53,606 nt of DNA from Deltaproteobacteria bacterium (GTDB taxonomy: Bacteria > Desulfobacterota > Desulfarculia > Adiutricales > Adiutricaceae): NCBI GenBank assembly GCA_031278835.1, contig JAITJP010000028.1, forward strand, positions 1 through 53,606, in the 5' to 3' direction. Below, in pieces: positions 34,308 through 43,553 of the stretch. The position numbers and the translations under genes were made by a program. The notes under the pieces were generated by a model. That model did no database searches. It saw nothing but the letters and a program-made list of their open reading frames with translations, and was not told where the DNA came from. Position 1 is the stretch's first letter. The number at the start of each line of letters is the position of its first letter.

Positions 34308-35660
34308 ATGGAAATATTATTCGAAATCATAAGTCACCATAAATTTTTCCCCCAGGGTAGGATCTCCCATATTTTTAACGAAAGCGGAGGTTACATTGGC
34401 CGTTCCAACGAGTCTGACTGGGTTTTGCCGGATCGTTTTCGAGAGATCTCCCGTAAACACGCCCTAATTAGCTGCGATGGTAAGAATTTTTTCCTGGAGG
34501 ATTTAAGTTCCAATGGGGTTATGTCCACCTTGACCCAGGAAATGGTCGGGGCCGGCCAAAGACACCTAATCCAGCACGGCGATTCTTTCCAGCTGGGCCA
34601 GTTCGTCATCCAAGCCAGGCTGCTGAGAAACCCCAATTCCTACTTGCCGGTTGATTTGGAGGGCACGGTTATTGAAAACGACCAAGACCTTGACCCCCTG
34701 GTGGCCATGGAGCGCCAAGAACTTCGAGAAGTAAGAGATGGCCTGGGCTTTTACGACGACTTGGTGGCCCCAAAAAACTCCCAGCCCCCCAGCTATGCCG
34801 ATAGCCTGCCCGATCATAACCAGGCCGAGCTAAACGCCATGCTCAGCGTCCGGGGCATCCCCGAGGACTGGGAGGCCGACCAGCCAGACCTGGTGGCTCT
34901 TGGTCTGGAGCCCCGGGCCCAGGAGCCAGAGCTTTGGCTCCACTCGCCCCAGGACAATTCCGGCCCGGCCTCTGGCCCCCAGGCGGCGACGCCGGTCATT
35001 GACTTTATCCCAGGCCAGGGGCCGGGGGCCCAAAACAGTGGGCCCAGACTGGCCCCTGACTTTGAGCCCAGTAGTGAAGTTGATTTGTTTTTTAAGACCC
35101 TGGGAGTGGACCTGGAGGGGGCCAGTTCCGAGGAGCGTAAAAAATTACTTATTTTGGCGGCCGAACTTTTGCGGGCCTCAATTGACGGCCTGACCAGTTC
35201 GCTTCAAAATCGGGCGGCCAGTCAAAAAGAACTGCGCTTGCCCATAACCACCATTGAAGTTTCTGGCAATAACCCTTTAAAGTTTGCCCCAAGTCTTCAA
35301 ACGGCCTTAAACCATCTGTTTTTTAAGCCATGGCCAGAGGCCCTCTCGCCTCAGGAGTCCATCGCCCAGGCCTTTAATGATTTACACTCCCATCACCTGG
35401 GTATACTGGCCGGGGCCCGGGCGGTCACGGCCGCCTTACTGAATAAGTTAGCCCCGGCCAAGGTCCAAGAACGCCTGGAAACCACTGGCTCCTTTAAGCT
35501 AAACAAAGAAGTTAAGTTATGGAAGACTTACACAAAACTTCATGTGGAAATATCCGAATCAGAGGCCTTGGCTGATTTCTTTTCGCGCGATTTTGCCAGA
35601 GCCTATGAAAGGCAGGTCCGCCTCCTAAAACCGGTTAAATCCGGGCCTCGAGAGGGCTAA
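34308..35660 (+). CDS. tagH: T6SS FHA-domain protein (TagH/Fha)
   Basis: This is a 450-residue protein. Residues about 10-105 form a forkhead-associated domain with all phosphothreonine-binding landmarks: G31-R32-S33, S48xxH51 and N69-G70. The C-terminal part (about 245-430) matches the type VI-associated domain of TagH/ImpI (KFAPSLQTALNHLFFKPWPEA, HHLGILAGARAVTAALLNKL, the FFSRDFARAYERQV end). The linker is acidic and proline-rich. In the threonine phosphorylation pathway Fha is phosphorylated by the kinase PpkA and promotes T6SS assembly. Candidate kinase and phosphatase genes are about 7-8 kb downstream. It is 5 bp from tssJ. Confidence 0.92.
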   Translation: MEILFEIISHHKFFPQGRISHIFNESGGYIGRSNESDWVLPDRFREISRKHALISCDGKNFFLEDLSSNGVMSTLTQEMVGAGQRHLIQHGDSFQLGQFVIQARLLRNPNSYLPVDLEGTVIENDQDLDPLVAMERQELREVRDGLGFYDDLVAPKNSQPPSYADSLPDHNQAELNAMLSVRGIPEDWEADQPDLVALGLEPRAQEPELWLHSPQDNSGPASGPQAATPVIDFIPGQGPGAQNSGPRLAPDFEPSSEVDLFFKTLGVDLEGASSEERKKLLILAAELLRASIDGLTSSLQNRAASQKELRLPITTIEVSGNNPLKFAPSLQTALNHLFFKPWPEALSPQESIAQAFNDLHSHHLGILAGARAVTAALLNKLAPAKVQERLETTGSFKLNKEVKLWKTYTKLHVEISESEALADFFSRDFARAYERQVRLLKPVKSGPREG

Positions 35661-35665
35661 GAATA

Positions 35666-36421
35666 ATGCCGCTTTTATTTTTTTTCCAAAAATCATTTTT
35701 GACCAGAAGCCTGGTTGGGCTTTGGCTGGCCTTAATGGCCGGCCTGGCCTTGTCACTGTCCGGTTGCGGCGGCCCCTCTCTGACTTTGGTCATGGCCGGC
35801 TTACCTAACGCCAATCCGGACGCCACCGGACGGCCCTCTCCGGTCATCATCCAAATGTACGAACTAAGATCCGATTTGCTCTTTAAGCAAGCCGAAATGG
35901 TCCCCTTGTTTAGCGACCCCACCGGGGTTTTGGGGGCCGATCTGGTGGCCTTGGATGAGCTGACCGTTTTGCCGGCCACGGCTTACACCATTGAGTATGA
36001 ACCGGCCCCCGAGACCAAGTTTATTGGGGTCATGGCCAGTTTTAGGCAATCGGCCGGAAAGGGCCCCTGGAAAATCATCGTGCCCATTGACCCCCAAGAC
36101 CAAACCACCCTGGCTATTGAACTAAACTCATCGAGTTTGATTTTAATCCCCCCTGATAAGGCCAAAAAATGGGATCCGGCCCAGGCCCTGGCCAGTTACC
36201 GAGAAAGCTCCCGGGGCACCTCGGTTAGCCCGCCCTTGATGGGCGGCCCAAGCCAGGCCGAATCGGCTGCAGCTTTGGCCGAAACGGACTCAGAGAATTT
36301 ACCCGAGGCCAGCGCTTCCAGGGTTTTTGACTACCCGCCCGGGCCTTCGCTGGAAAAGGCCACCGAGACTTTAGAGCCCAGCCAGGCCCTTAAAAAAGTC
36401 GAGAGCCTGGTCAGTCAGTAA
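35666..36421 (+). CDS. tssJ: T6SS outer-membrane lipoprotein TssJ
   Basis: This 251-residue lipoprotein has a signal segment with a lipobox LSGC (Cys34) that Lgt would modify. Its TssJ/SciN beta-sandwich includes PVIIQMYELRSDLLFKQA, MVPLFSDPTGVLGADLV and FIGVMASFRQSAGKGPWKIIVP. The C-terminal tail after about residue 165 is extended, low-complexity and rich in Ser, Ala and Glu; typical TssJ is 160-180 residues. It anchors the TssLM membrane complex in the outer membrane. It lies 5 bp after tagH. Confidence 0.93.
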   Translation: MPLLFFFQKSFLTRSLVGLWLALMAGLALSLSGCGGPSLTLVMAGLPNANPDATGRPSPVIIQMYELRSDLLFKQAEMVPLFSDPTGVLGADLVALDELTVLPATAYTIEYEPAPETKFIGVMASFRQSAGKGPWKIIVPIDPQDQTTLAIELNSSSLILIPPDKAKKWDPAQALASYRESSRGTSVSPPLMGGPSQAESAAALAETDSENLPEASASRVFDYPPGPSLEKATETLEPSQALKKVESLVSQ

Positions 36422-36487
36422 AAAAAAAGAAAAAAAAGCGCCCAGCCCATTGGGCTTATGATTTAAACATCATTTAAGTGGTAAATA

Positions 36488-37819
36488 ATGCTCCCAGAAA
36501 AAGTGGTTTGGTCGGAAGGCATGATGCTAAGGCCGCAGCATTTTCAACAACAGGATCGCTATTTGGCGGCCCAGATCCAAAGGCGCGGGCTTTTACTGTC
36601 TCATTATCCCTGGGGACTAAGCGAGTTTGAAATCGACCAGCAGTATTTAAGTTTAGGCAAACTGGTCTTGAGCCGAGCGGCCGGGCTCTTACCGGACGGA
36701 ACCCTTTTTGAAACCGGCCGGGGCCGAGAATTATTAAGCTTGGATATTCCCTCGGGCCTTAGTAATCAATTGATTTATTTGGTTTTGCCCTTGTCGCCTG
36801 AGGGCTCCTCTGAAACCAGCCCCGAGGGTGAGGCCGGTTTGGCCACCAAGTATTTGAGCCATCCCCTGGAGGTTTATGACAGTAATATTGGCCAGACCAG
36901 AAATTTTACCATCATGTGCGGGGCCCTGGCTTTGAGACTGGTTTTGGAAAGTGAATTAAAGCTCGAGGGCTGTTTGGCCATGCCAATAGCCAAACTGGTG
37001 GAAAGCAAGGCCGACCGAAGCCTGGTTTTGGACCAGGCCTTCCAGCCCACCTATTTGCGCTTATCGGCCTGCGATTTATTTTCCGGCTATTTGCGGGAAA
37101 TAATCGGGCTTCTTGCCCACCGGGGCAGTCAGCTTTCCTTAAAAGTGGCCGGGGCCGGGCCCAGCGGGGCGGCCGAGATAGCCGATTTTTTGCTATTGCA
37201 AACCATCAATCGTCTGGAGCCTTTCTTTAAGCACCTGGAAAAGGCCGTAAACGTACACCCCGAGGAATTTTATCTTAATCTCTTGGTTTTGATTGGCGAA
37301 TTGTCCACCTTTGCCGAGAGCGCCAAGCGGCCCAAAGAATCTCCGGCCTATGACCACCTAAGGCAGGAAGCGGTCCTGACCGCCCTAATGGAGCAGGCCC
37401 GCTATCTCTTGAGCATGGTTTTGGAACAGCACTCAGTCGAGTTGCCGCTCCAGAAAAGAAAATACGACATCTTGGTGGCCACCATCCACGATCGAAGCTT
37501 ACTGACCACGGCCACTTTCGTGGTCTCGGCCCAAGCCGACCTAGCCCAGGAGACCTTGCGATCGTCCTTACCCAAGCAGCTAAAAATCGGCCCGGTTGAG
37601 CGCATTAGGCAGTTAATCAATCTCCATCTGCCCGGCATAAACCTTAGGCCCTTACCGGTGGCCCCCAGACAGATTCCTTTTCACGCTGACAAGACTTACT
37701 TCCGTTTGGAGATTACTTCCGAAGAACTTTCGCAGTTGGAACTCTCCGGCGGCTTTGCCTTTTTTGTCTCCGGGACCTTCCCGGGGCTAAAACTGCGCTT
37801 TTGGGCCATTAAAGAATAA
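36488..37819 (+). CDS. tssK: T6SS baseplate connector TssK
   Basis: This 443-residue protein links baseplate wedges to the TssLM membrane complex. It begins KVVWSEGMMLRPQHFQQQDRYL, the definitive TssK start, and has the LARGLLSHYPWG-like RGLLLSHYPWGLSEFEID region and the conserved C-terminal head with FHADKTYFRLE and HLPGINLRPLP. Length is typical (440-450). A strong GC hairpin lies directly after its stop. Confidence 0.96.
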   Translation: MLPEKVVWSEGMMLRPQHFQQQDRYLAAQIQRRGLLLSHYPWGLSEFEIDQQYLSLGKLVLSRAAGLLPDGTLFETGRGRELLSLDIPSGLSNQLIYLVLPLSPEGSSETSPEGEAGLATKYLSHPLEVYDSNIGQTRNFTIMCGALALRLVLESELKLEGCLAMPIAKLVESKADRSLVLDQAFQPTYLRLSACDLFSGYLREIIGLLAHRGSQLSLKVAGAGPSGAAEIADFLLLQTINRLEPFFKHLEKAVNVHPEEFYLNLLVLIGELSTFAESAKRPKESPAYDHLRQEAVLTALMEQARYLLSMVLEQHSVELPLQKRKYDILVATIHDRSLLTTATFVVSAQADLAQETLRSSLPKQLKIGPVERIRQLINLHLPGINLRPLPVAPRQIPFHADKTYFRLEITSEELSQLELSGGFAFFVSGTFPGLKLRFWAIKE

Positions 37820-37822
37820 ACC

Positions 37823-37851
37823 AAGCCCAGGCCCCCGAGGGGCCCGGGCTT
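37823..37851 (+). terminator. GC-rich hairpin between tssK and tssL
   Basis: A 13-pair stem (one A-C mismatch) runs from AAGCCC at 37823 to GGGCTT at 37851 over a CGA loop, starting 3 bp after the tssK stop. No T-tract follows. It may attenuate transcription or block 3' decay between the baseplate and membrane-complex genes. Confidence 0.45.
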
Positions 37852-37873
37852 AGGCAAGGCCCGGACAGGAGCC

Positions 37874-38803
37874 ATGAGAATGCCCAGTCAAGAAAGTTAC
37901 GACGCCGACAAAACCGTGGTCAAGCCCCTGGGGGCTTGGCCCAGCCAGCCTCATGATCCGCCCTTTAAGGTGGTGGCCAGAGCCCCGTCAAAGGCCTCGG
38001 CCTTGGATCAACCCTATATTGGTCAACAAAGTTCTTTGGAGGGCTACCCCAGTGGCATAAATCCTCTAATTGAGGCATCTTTCCCCTTATTAACTGAAAT
38101 AATTAATCTACGTAAGGGAGAACAGGAAAATTTAGAATGGCTAAGGCAGACTTTTGAGACCGGAATCAGGGCCTTTGAGGCCAAGGCCTTAAATAGCCTT
38201 ATTGATCGCTCCCAGATCCTGGCCGCCCGTTACCTTTTGTGCACGGCCTTGGACGAAAGCGTGACCATGTCCTCAATTGAGGATAGCGCCGCCTGGGCCC
38301 ATGAGGCCCTTTTGAGTACCTTTCATGACGAGACCTGGGGCGGCGAAAAATCCTTTAAGATTTTAGAGCGTTGCATGCAGCATCCCGCCCAAAACTTATA
38401 TTTATTGGAACTAATTTACGTCCTAATTAGCCTGGGTTTTGAGGGCCGATACCGGGTCATGGAAAGGGGTATCCAGGCCTTGGAAGCCCTAAGGGACAAA
38501 GTTTACCAGCAGATCCGCATCCTTCGAGGCGAGCCCATCTTGGATTTGGCTAAACCAGTCGATAAGGTCGAAACCGTCAATCCCCTGCACCGTTATTTGC
38601 CGGTTTGGCTGGTCCTGGTTTTGGCCCTCCTGGTCCTGGCCATCAGCTTTGTGGGTTTTTACTTTACCCTAAAAACCCGGGCCCAGCAGGTCTTTGAGGC
38701 CTACCAGACCTCAAACCAGATAAGCTCAAATCAGTTGAGCTCAACTGATTTGAAGCTAAGCCAAATTGAGCTTGGCCAAATTAAAACCAGTGATGAGAAC
38801 TAA
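37874..38803 (+). CDS. tssL: T6SS membrane protein TssL (DotU/IcmH)
   Basis: This 309-residue DotU-family protein has a cytoplasmic hook domain (about 55-220; NPLIEASFPLLTEIINLRK, ARYLLCTALDESVTMS, TFHDETWGGEKSF) and a single transmembrane helix near residues 245-268. The periplasmic tail is short and polar (NQISSNQLSSTDLK). No OmpA-type peptidoglycan-binding domain is attached and none is encoded nearby in the window. It is 3 bp upstream of tssM, so the two are co-translated. Confidence 0.94.
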   Translation: MRMPSQESYDADKTVVKPLGAWPSQPHDPPFKVVARAPSKASALDQPYIGQQSSLEGYPSGINPLIEASFPLLTEIINLRKGEQENLEWLRQTFETGIRAFEAKALNSLIDRSQILAARYLLCTALDESVTMSSIEDSAAWAHEALLSTFHDETWGGEKSFKILERCMQHPAQNLYLLELIYVLISLGFEGRYRVMERGIQALEALRDKVYQQIRILRGEPILDLAKPVDKVETVNPLHRYLPVWLVLVLALLVLAISFVGFYFTLKTRAQQVFEAYQTSNQISSNQLSSTDLKLSQIELGQIKTSDEN

Positions 38804-38806
38804 ATC

Positions 38807-41800
38807 ATGATTAAACGGGTATTTGGCTTCTTTACTCGCTTTGGGGCTTATTTGCGAGAAGCCGGGGTGGTTACCTTGGCCCTGCTGGTTATTTGTTTGG
38901 CCTTGATTTGGCTTTTTGGACCGACCATCAGTATTTCCGGAAAACAGATTCTGGAGAGTATTAACTCTAGACTGGTGGCCAGCATTGGGCTTTTGGTTTT
39001 GTGGCTACTGTTTATGACCACCTATAAGTCCATAAATAGTAAGATCGAAAATAAAGATCCAGAAAAACTGGCCAATAAGCAAAAACAAGCCCAAGCCAAA
39101 AAGCAAGCCAAAATTGAAAGAAACCGGACCAGGCAAACCATCAAGGAAACGGTCAGGACTATTGAGAGATCCAGTTATTTTGGGCCCGAGAGTCGATCGA
39201 GGTACTCCCTGCCTTGGTATCTGGTCATCGGGGCCAGTAATAGCGGCAAAACCCTGGCCCTTTTAAATTCCGGGCAAAAGTTTCCCATAAACGAGCAGGC
39301 CGACCGTAACCTTTACAAACTAAAGGCCACCGCCCAACCCGAGGTTCTCTTTGGAAATCAAGCCATTTACATCGATACCCCGGGGGCTTATTTGGAAAAA
39401 AGCTCTGGCGATAATGGTCAGAGCGCCTTTTCTGATTTACTCAAGGCTTTGTATAAAGCCAGACCGGCTAGGCCCATTAACGGGGTCATGGTGACCTTAA
39501 GCCTTAGGGACTTAATGCTGGAAGACCAGTCCCTTTACGAGCACTTGGCTAGGCTAACTAGGGATCGCTTGACCGAGGTTTTAAAAAGCCTAAAAACCCA
39601 GGTGCCCGTCTATCTGCTTTTGACCAAAAGCGACGCCCTGCCGGGTTTTTTCACTTTTTTCTCAGGTCTTTCTAGGTCGGAAAGGGAGCAGATTTTTGGC
39701 TTCCATAACCTTAAGGGGTCCATGGAACCGGGCCGGGTTAGGGCCGAGGTGGCCGATCTGCTAAAAACCTTAAATAGTCAGGTCTTTACCAAGATGCACC
39801 ATGAGCGGGACCTGGCCTCCAGGGGCGATATCATAAATTTCCCCCGGGAACTGGAAAAACTCTCGGCCAAGCTGGAAGACTTCATTTCCGAGGCCTTTGG
39901 CCCTTCCCGTTACCACAAACCGGTCATGTTTCGGGGCTTTTTCTTTACCTGTTCCCTTTCGTCCCAAAAGGCCTTGGAAGCGGCCGACCATAATGGCCAG
40001 TGGTCCTTTCAAACCGGCTACCAGCCGGCCGTGGGTGAGTACGCCAAGGGCTTTTTTCTCTCCAGGCTTTTTAGCCAGGCCATTATTCCGGAAGCCGGAC
40101 TGGCCCTAGACGATCGTAAAAAATGGGCCGGTTTTCGCTTTAGCCAAAAAGCCGTAAAAATGGCCATTTTCGCCCTGATGGTGGCGGCCGGTTTTCTTTT
40201 GGCCTTAAGTTTCAATAACAATTATTCAAAACTGCAGCGGCTCGATCTCTTTAATTCGGAAATTTTAACTAAGATTGGCCAAAACAAAAGCCCGGAGGGG
40301 GCCAAATATGTTTTGCCCGAGCTTAAGGCCTTTGAATCGGCCCTAAGGGTTTTTAAGCCAGCCCAGGATTCTAAACTCAAATACGGTTTGGGTCTCTACC
40401 AAGGCCATCAGGCCAGAAAGGTGCTTGGCCAGGCCTATAAGGCCGATCTTAATCAGAGATTTTTAAGTCTGATCCGCTCAGACGCCGCCCAACAGGTGGA
40501 AAATTCTCTGGGCAATATCGGTGAGCTTAAAAAAAACTTAAGGGCTTATTTGATGCTCTGTCAGCCTGAGCGCCTGGATGGGGCTTATTTACAAACCTGG
40601 GCACAAGAGCGCTGGTCCAGGCAATACCAAGGCCAGTCCGAGGCCCAAAATGAATTACAGGGCCAACTGCTGGCTCTCATTTCTTACGGCCTAGAAGCCA
40701 GCCAGCCCGATTACGCCCTCTTGGAAAGGGCCCGCCAGGCCATGTTTCAACTGCCCCTGGCCGAACTGGCCTACGATCAGGTCAAAGATGAGGCCGTCAA
40801 CTCGGGCCGGGCCCCCTTTACCTTCCAAAGGGCCTTGGGCGAATCTCTCTCGCCCTTTGAGGGCGACGACTTTCCCATCCCCTTTCTTTACACCCGGGCT
40901 GGTTTTGAAGAATATTTACTCAAGCGCTGTCCTGAGCTCATTAAGGAACTGACCTCCGATAGCTGGGTCTTTGGCCTAAATAACCAAGAAACCGGCCTGT
41001 CTCTAAGCCAACTTGACCTGGCCCGGATTCAAGGCGAGGTCAATAGCCTTTACTACCGTGATTACATTGAATACTGGAGCCAAGCCCTAAAAGCCCTAAG
41101 CCTGGCCCAGCCCCAAAACCTGGCCGAGGCCGCCCAAAAAGCCAACCAGCTCAGCTCGGGCCCCTCGCCGGCCGTCCTGGTCCTGCGCGAGCTTCGTTAC
41201 AACGCCCATCTGATGGTCCCCCAGGCCCCGCCCCCGACCAGCCAGGCCGCGGCCGCGGCCGAGGCCGATGGCCAGCCCGCTGGCCAGGCCGCCCCGGAAA
41301 GCCCGCCAGCGGCCGGTTCCCCGGACCCGGCTCAGGCTGGCCCCGAGGCCCAGCCCCAAGGTGAGGCCCTAGCGGTCAAGGCTTATTTTAGTCAATTTGA
41401 GGCCCTTTTGACCGCGGAGGGTTTGGCCGGCCCCTCCTTGGCGGCCGCCAATGAGGCCATGAGCGCCGCGGCTGGATTTTTTGAGCGCCTGACTTCCAGC
41501 GATGACCCAAGGCAGGCCGCCTTTGGGGCTTTACTCAAGATCTCCGAGGACCAAGACGATACCTTAAGACGCCTAAACGCGGCGGCCGGCAAACTGCCGC
41601 CCGAGATCGGCTCTTGGTATACGGTCATCCTGGAGGGCGGCTTGGACCGACTCTGTTATTTGGCCGCCGTCAATATCGACAGCCTCTACAAGACCGAGGT
41701 CTTGGAGTATTTTGAGGCCTCGCTAAGGGATTACTACCCCTTTAATCCCAGATCAGGCTCGGACGCCAATCTTAACGATTTCGCGGAATTTTTTAGGGCC

Positions 41801-42349
41801 GGCGGCCTGGTCGATTCCTTTCAAAGCGCCTATCTAAAGCCCTTTCTTAACCCCTCGGGCCAGTTAAAAACCATCATGGGCAAAAGCTTGCCCCTAAAGG
41901 CCAAAGCCGTGGCCCAGTTAAACCGGGCCGCCCTGGTCAGAGAGGCCTTTTTCGCCGGCGGTGCCAATCCCTCCCTAAGTTACTTTATTGAGCCCAGCAC
42001 CATGGACGAAAGCCTTAAGGTCACCACTTTAAGCCATGACAATAAAACGGTCAGTTATTGGCACGGCCCCATTCAGGGCTCAAGTTTTAGCTGGCCCGGC
42101 GGCGGCCCGGCCTCGGTGGTTTTTGAAGACTTGCAAGGGGTCAGCCAAAGGCGCGAGTCCCGAGGCCTTTTTAGCATCTTTAGACTTTTCCAAGGCGGCA
42201 CCCTGGTCAGAGGCCAGTCCGGCGCCGGGAACCTCATTGAACTTAAACAAAACAACAAATGGACCCGTTTTAATGTTTCCCACCGCAACCGGGCCAACCC
42301 CTTTGACCCGGCCATCTCCGGCTACGCCCCGCCGGACTCGCTGCGCTAA
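38807..42349 (+). CDS. tssM: T6SS membrane protein TssM (IcmF/VasK)
   Basis: This 1180-residue inner-membrane channel component has transmembrane helices at about 21-38, 57-71 and 447-466. The cytoplasmic NTPase-like domain between them has Walker A GASNSGKT (142-149), an IDTPGAY segment and a TKSD motif, consistent with ATP/GTP binding. The long periplasmic part carries the IcmF-related and DUF1215-type C-terminal regions (SWPGGGPASVVFEDL, then GLFSIFRLFQGG). A roughly 45-residue Ala/Pro/Gln-rich insert lies at about 805-853. It contacts TssL and TssJ. Length and order are typical. Confidence 0.96.
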   Translation: MIKRVFGFFTRFGAYLREAGVVTLALLVICLALIWLFGPTISISGKQILESINSRLVASIGLLVLWLLFMTTYKSINSKIENKDPEKLANKQKQAQAKKQAKIERNRTRQTIKETVRTIERSSYFGPESRSRYSLPWYLVIGASNSGKTLALLNSGQKFPINEQADRNLYKLKATAQPEVLFGNQAIYIDTPGAYLEKSSGDNGQSAFSDLLKALYKARPARPINGVMVTLSLRDLMLEDQSLYEHLARLTRDRLTEVLKSLKTQVPVYLLLTKSDALPGFFTFFSGLSRSEREQIFGFHNLKGSMEPGRVRAEVADLLKTLNSQVFTKMHHERDLASRGDIINFPRELEKLSAKLEDFISEAFGPSRYHKPVMFRGFFFTCSLSSQKALEAADHNGQWSFQTGYQPAVGEYAKGFFLSRLFSQAIIPEAGLALDDRKKWAGFRFSQKAVKMAIFALMVAAGFLLALSFNNNYSKLQRLDLFNSEILTKIGQNKSPEGAKYVLPELKAFESALRVFKPAQDSKLKYGLGLYQGHQARKVLGQAYKADLNQRFLSLIRSDAAQQVENSLGNIGELKKNLRAYLMLCQPERLDGAYLQTWAQERWSRQYQGQSEAQNELQGQLLALISYGLEASQPDYALLERARQAMFQLPLAELAYDQVKDEAVNSGRAPFTFQRALGESLSPFEGDDFPIPFLYTRAGFEEYLLKRCPELIKELTSDSWVFGLNNQETGLSLSQLDLARIQGEVNSLYYRDYIEYWSQALKALSLAQPQNLAEAAQKANQLSSGPSPAVLVLRELRYNAHLMVPQAPPPTSQAAAAAEADGQPAGQAAPESPPAAGSPDPAQAGPEAQPQGEALAVKAYFSQFEALLTAEGLAGPSLAAANEAMSAAAGFFERLTSSDDPRQAAFGALLKISEDQDDTLRRLNAAAGKLPPEIGSWYTVILEGGLDRLCYLAAVNIDSLYKTEVLEYFEASLRDYYPFNPRSGSDANLNDFAEFFRAGGLVDSFQSAYLKPFLNPSGQLKTIMGKSLPLKAKAVAQLNRAALVREAFFAGGANPSLSYFIEPSTMDESLKVTTLSHDNKTVSYWHGPIQGSSFSWPGGGPASVVFEDLQGVSQRRESRGLFSIFRLFQGGTLVRGQSGAGNLIELKQNNKWTRFNVSHRNRANPFDPAISGYAPPDSLR

Positions 42350-42372
42350 AAAATTTAGCCCAAGGAGATCCT

Positions 42373-42633
42373 ATGCCAAACTTTGCCCGCTTAGGCGATA
42401 AAGTCAGCTGCCCCAAATGCGGAGCCCAGACCATTGTCTCGGCCTCGCCCACGGCCAAGATTAAAGGTGTGCCCATAGCCCGGGTAGGTGATCAAATTAG
42501 TTGCGGTTCAATCATTACCACGGGCTCAGACCTGGTCAAGGTTGACGGAAAACCGGTGGCCCTGATTGGCTCCAAGACCTCCCACGGCGGGGTGGTCTTG
42601 GAAAACGGTCTGACCGTTTCCACGAAAAGTTAA
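42373..42633 (+). CDS. PAAR-domain spike-tip protein
   Basis: This 86-residue protein carries only the PAAR domain that sharpens the VgrG spike. GVPIARVGDQISCG is the PAAR signature, with GSDLVKVDGKPVALIGSKTSHGG after it. A CPKC pair (C13, C16) adds a zinc-ribbon-like knuckle at the N-terminus. AAGGAG precedes the ATG. No effector domain is fused, so it is a plain tip. A TTAGCC/GGCTAA hairpin (42635-42652) separates it from the next gene. Confidence 0.92.
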   Translation: MPNFARLGDKVSCPKCGAQTIVSASPTAKIKGVPIARVGDQISCGSIITTGSDLVKVDGKPVALIGSKTSHGGVVLENGLTVSTKS

Positions 42634-42675
42634 ATTAGCCAAAAATGGCTAAGCTCAAAGGCGTTTTTAATCATC

Positions 42676-43449
42676 ATGGCCGATAACCCAAATTTGACAG
42701 CCGCCCGTAGGCCCTCGCCCCAGGTGGTCTACCTGACCTCCTGGGGCTGGACCTTAACCGGAAACTGCCGAGAGGAAAACCAAGATTGCTTTTTAAACTG
42801 GCCCGAACGGCTCCTGTGGGCCGTGGCCGACGGGGTGGGCGGGGGAGAGGACGGGGCCTTGGCCAGTCAACTAATCATCCGTAGACTGTCGGCCCTGCCA
42901 ATGGCCCCCAGCCCAGAAGAAAACCTCCGGGCCATCAAAGAAGCCGCCTCCGAGGTTAACCAGGCCCTTTGGCGTAGGCGCTCTCGGGGTAAGCTTTGTT
43001 CCACCACCCTGACCGTTTTGCTGGCCCAAAACGACCAGGCCATCTGCCTTTGGGTGGGTGACAGCCGCTGCTACTTATCCCGGCAGGGGGCCCTTTACCA
43101 ATGCTCCAAAGATCATACGGCCCGGCAAAGCCACATCGACCAAGGCCTGCTCAGCCCCTGGGAAGCCCTTCGCATGATTAAGGGTAACCTGATAACCCGG
43201 GCCCTGGGTAGCCAGCCCGACCTGGAGCTCGAGCAGGTCGCCTTTGCCATCGCCCCCAGAGATCGCCTGCTTCTTTGCACCGACGGCTTGTCAAACCTGC
43301 TGTCCCCGGAAACTTTGTCAAATACCCTGGCCCGAGGCACCACGGCCAGATCGATTTCTTTAAAGTTTCAAGAGCTGATTAAAAACTTGCCCCAAAGGGA
43401 CAACATCACCCAGATAACCCTTTTGGTCTCAAAGCCATACCAGAAATGA
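42676..43449 (+). CDS. pppA: PP2C-type Ser/Thr phosphatase (PppA-like)
   Basis: This 257-residue metal-dependent phosphatase has the conserved PP2C residues in CREENQDCF, AVADGVGGGEDG (D52-G53), LWVGDSRCYL, LLLCTDGLSNLL and RDNITQITLLV. In T6SS loci the cognate protein PppA dephosphorylates Fha and shuts the system down. It sits next to the kinase gene, as in Pseudomonas H1-T6SS. It is soluble, with no membrane segment. Confidence 0.9.
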   Translation: MADNPNLTAARRPSPQVVYLTSWGWTLTGNCREENQDCFLNWPERLLWAVADGVGGGEDGALASQLIIRRLSALPMAPSPEENLRAIKEAASEVNQALWRRRSRGKLCSTTLTVLLAQNDQAICLWVGDSRCYLSRQGALYQCSKDHTARQSHIDQGLLSPWEALRMIKGNLITRALGSQPDLELEQVAFAIAPRDRLLLCTDGLSNLLSPETLSNTLARGTTARSISLKFQELIKNLPQRDNITQITLLVSKPYQK

Positions 43450-43553
43450 TTAGCCCAAACTTAAGCCAATAAAAAAAAACTTATGCCCAAGGCCTGAAAA
43501 AAAAAACACCTCCCAGGGCACTTTTGACTTAAGCCTGATTAGCGGTGATTGAC

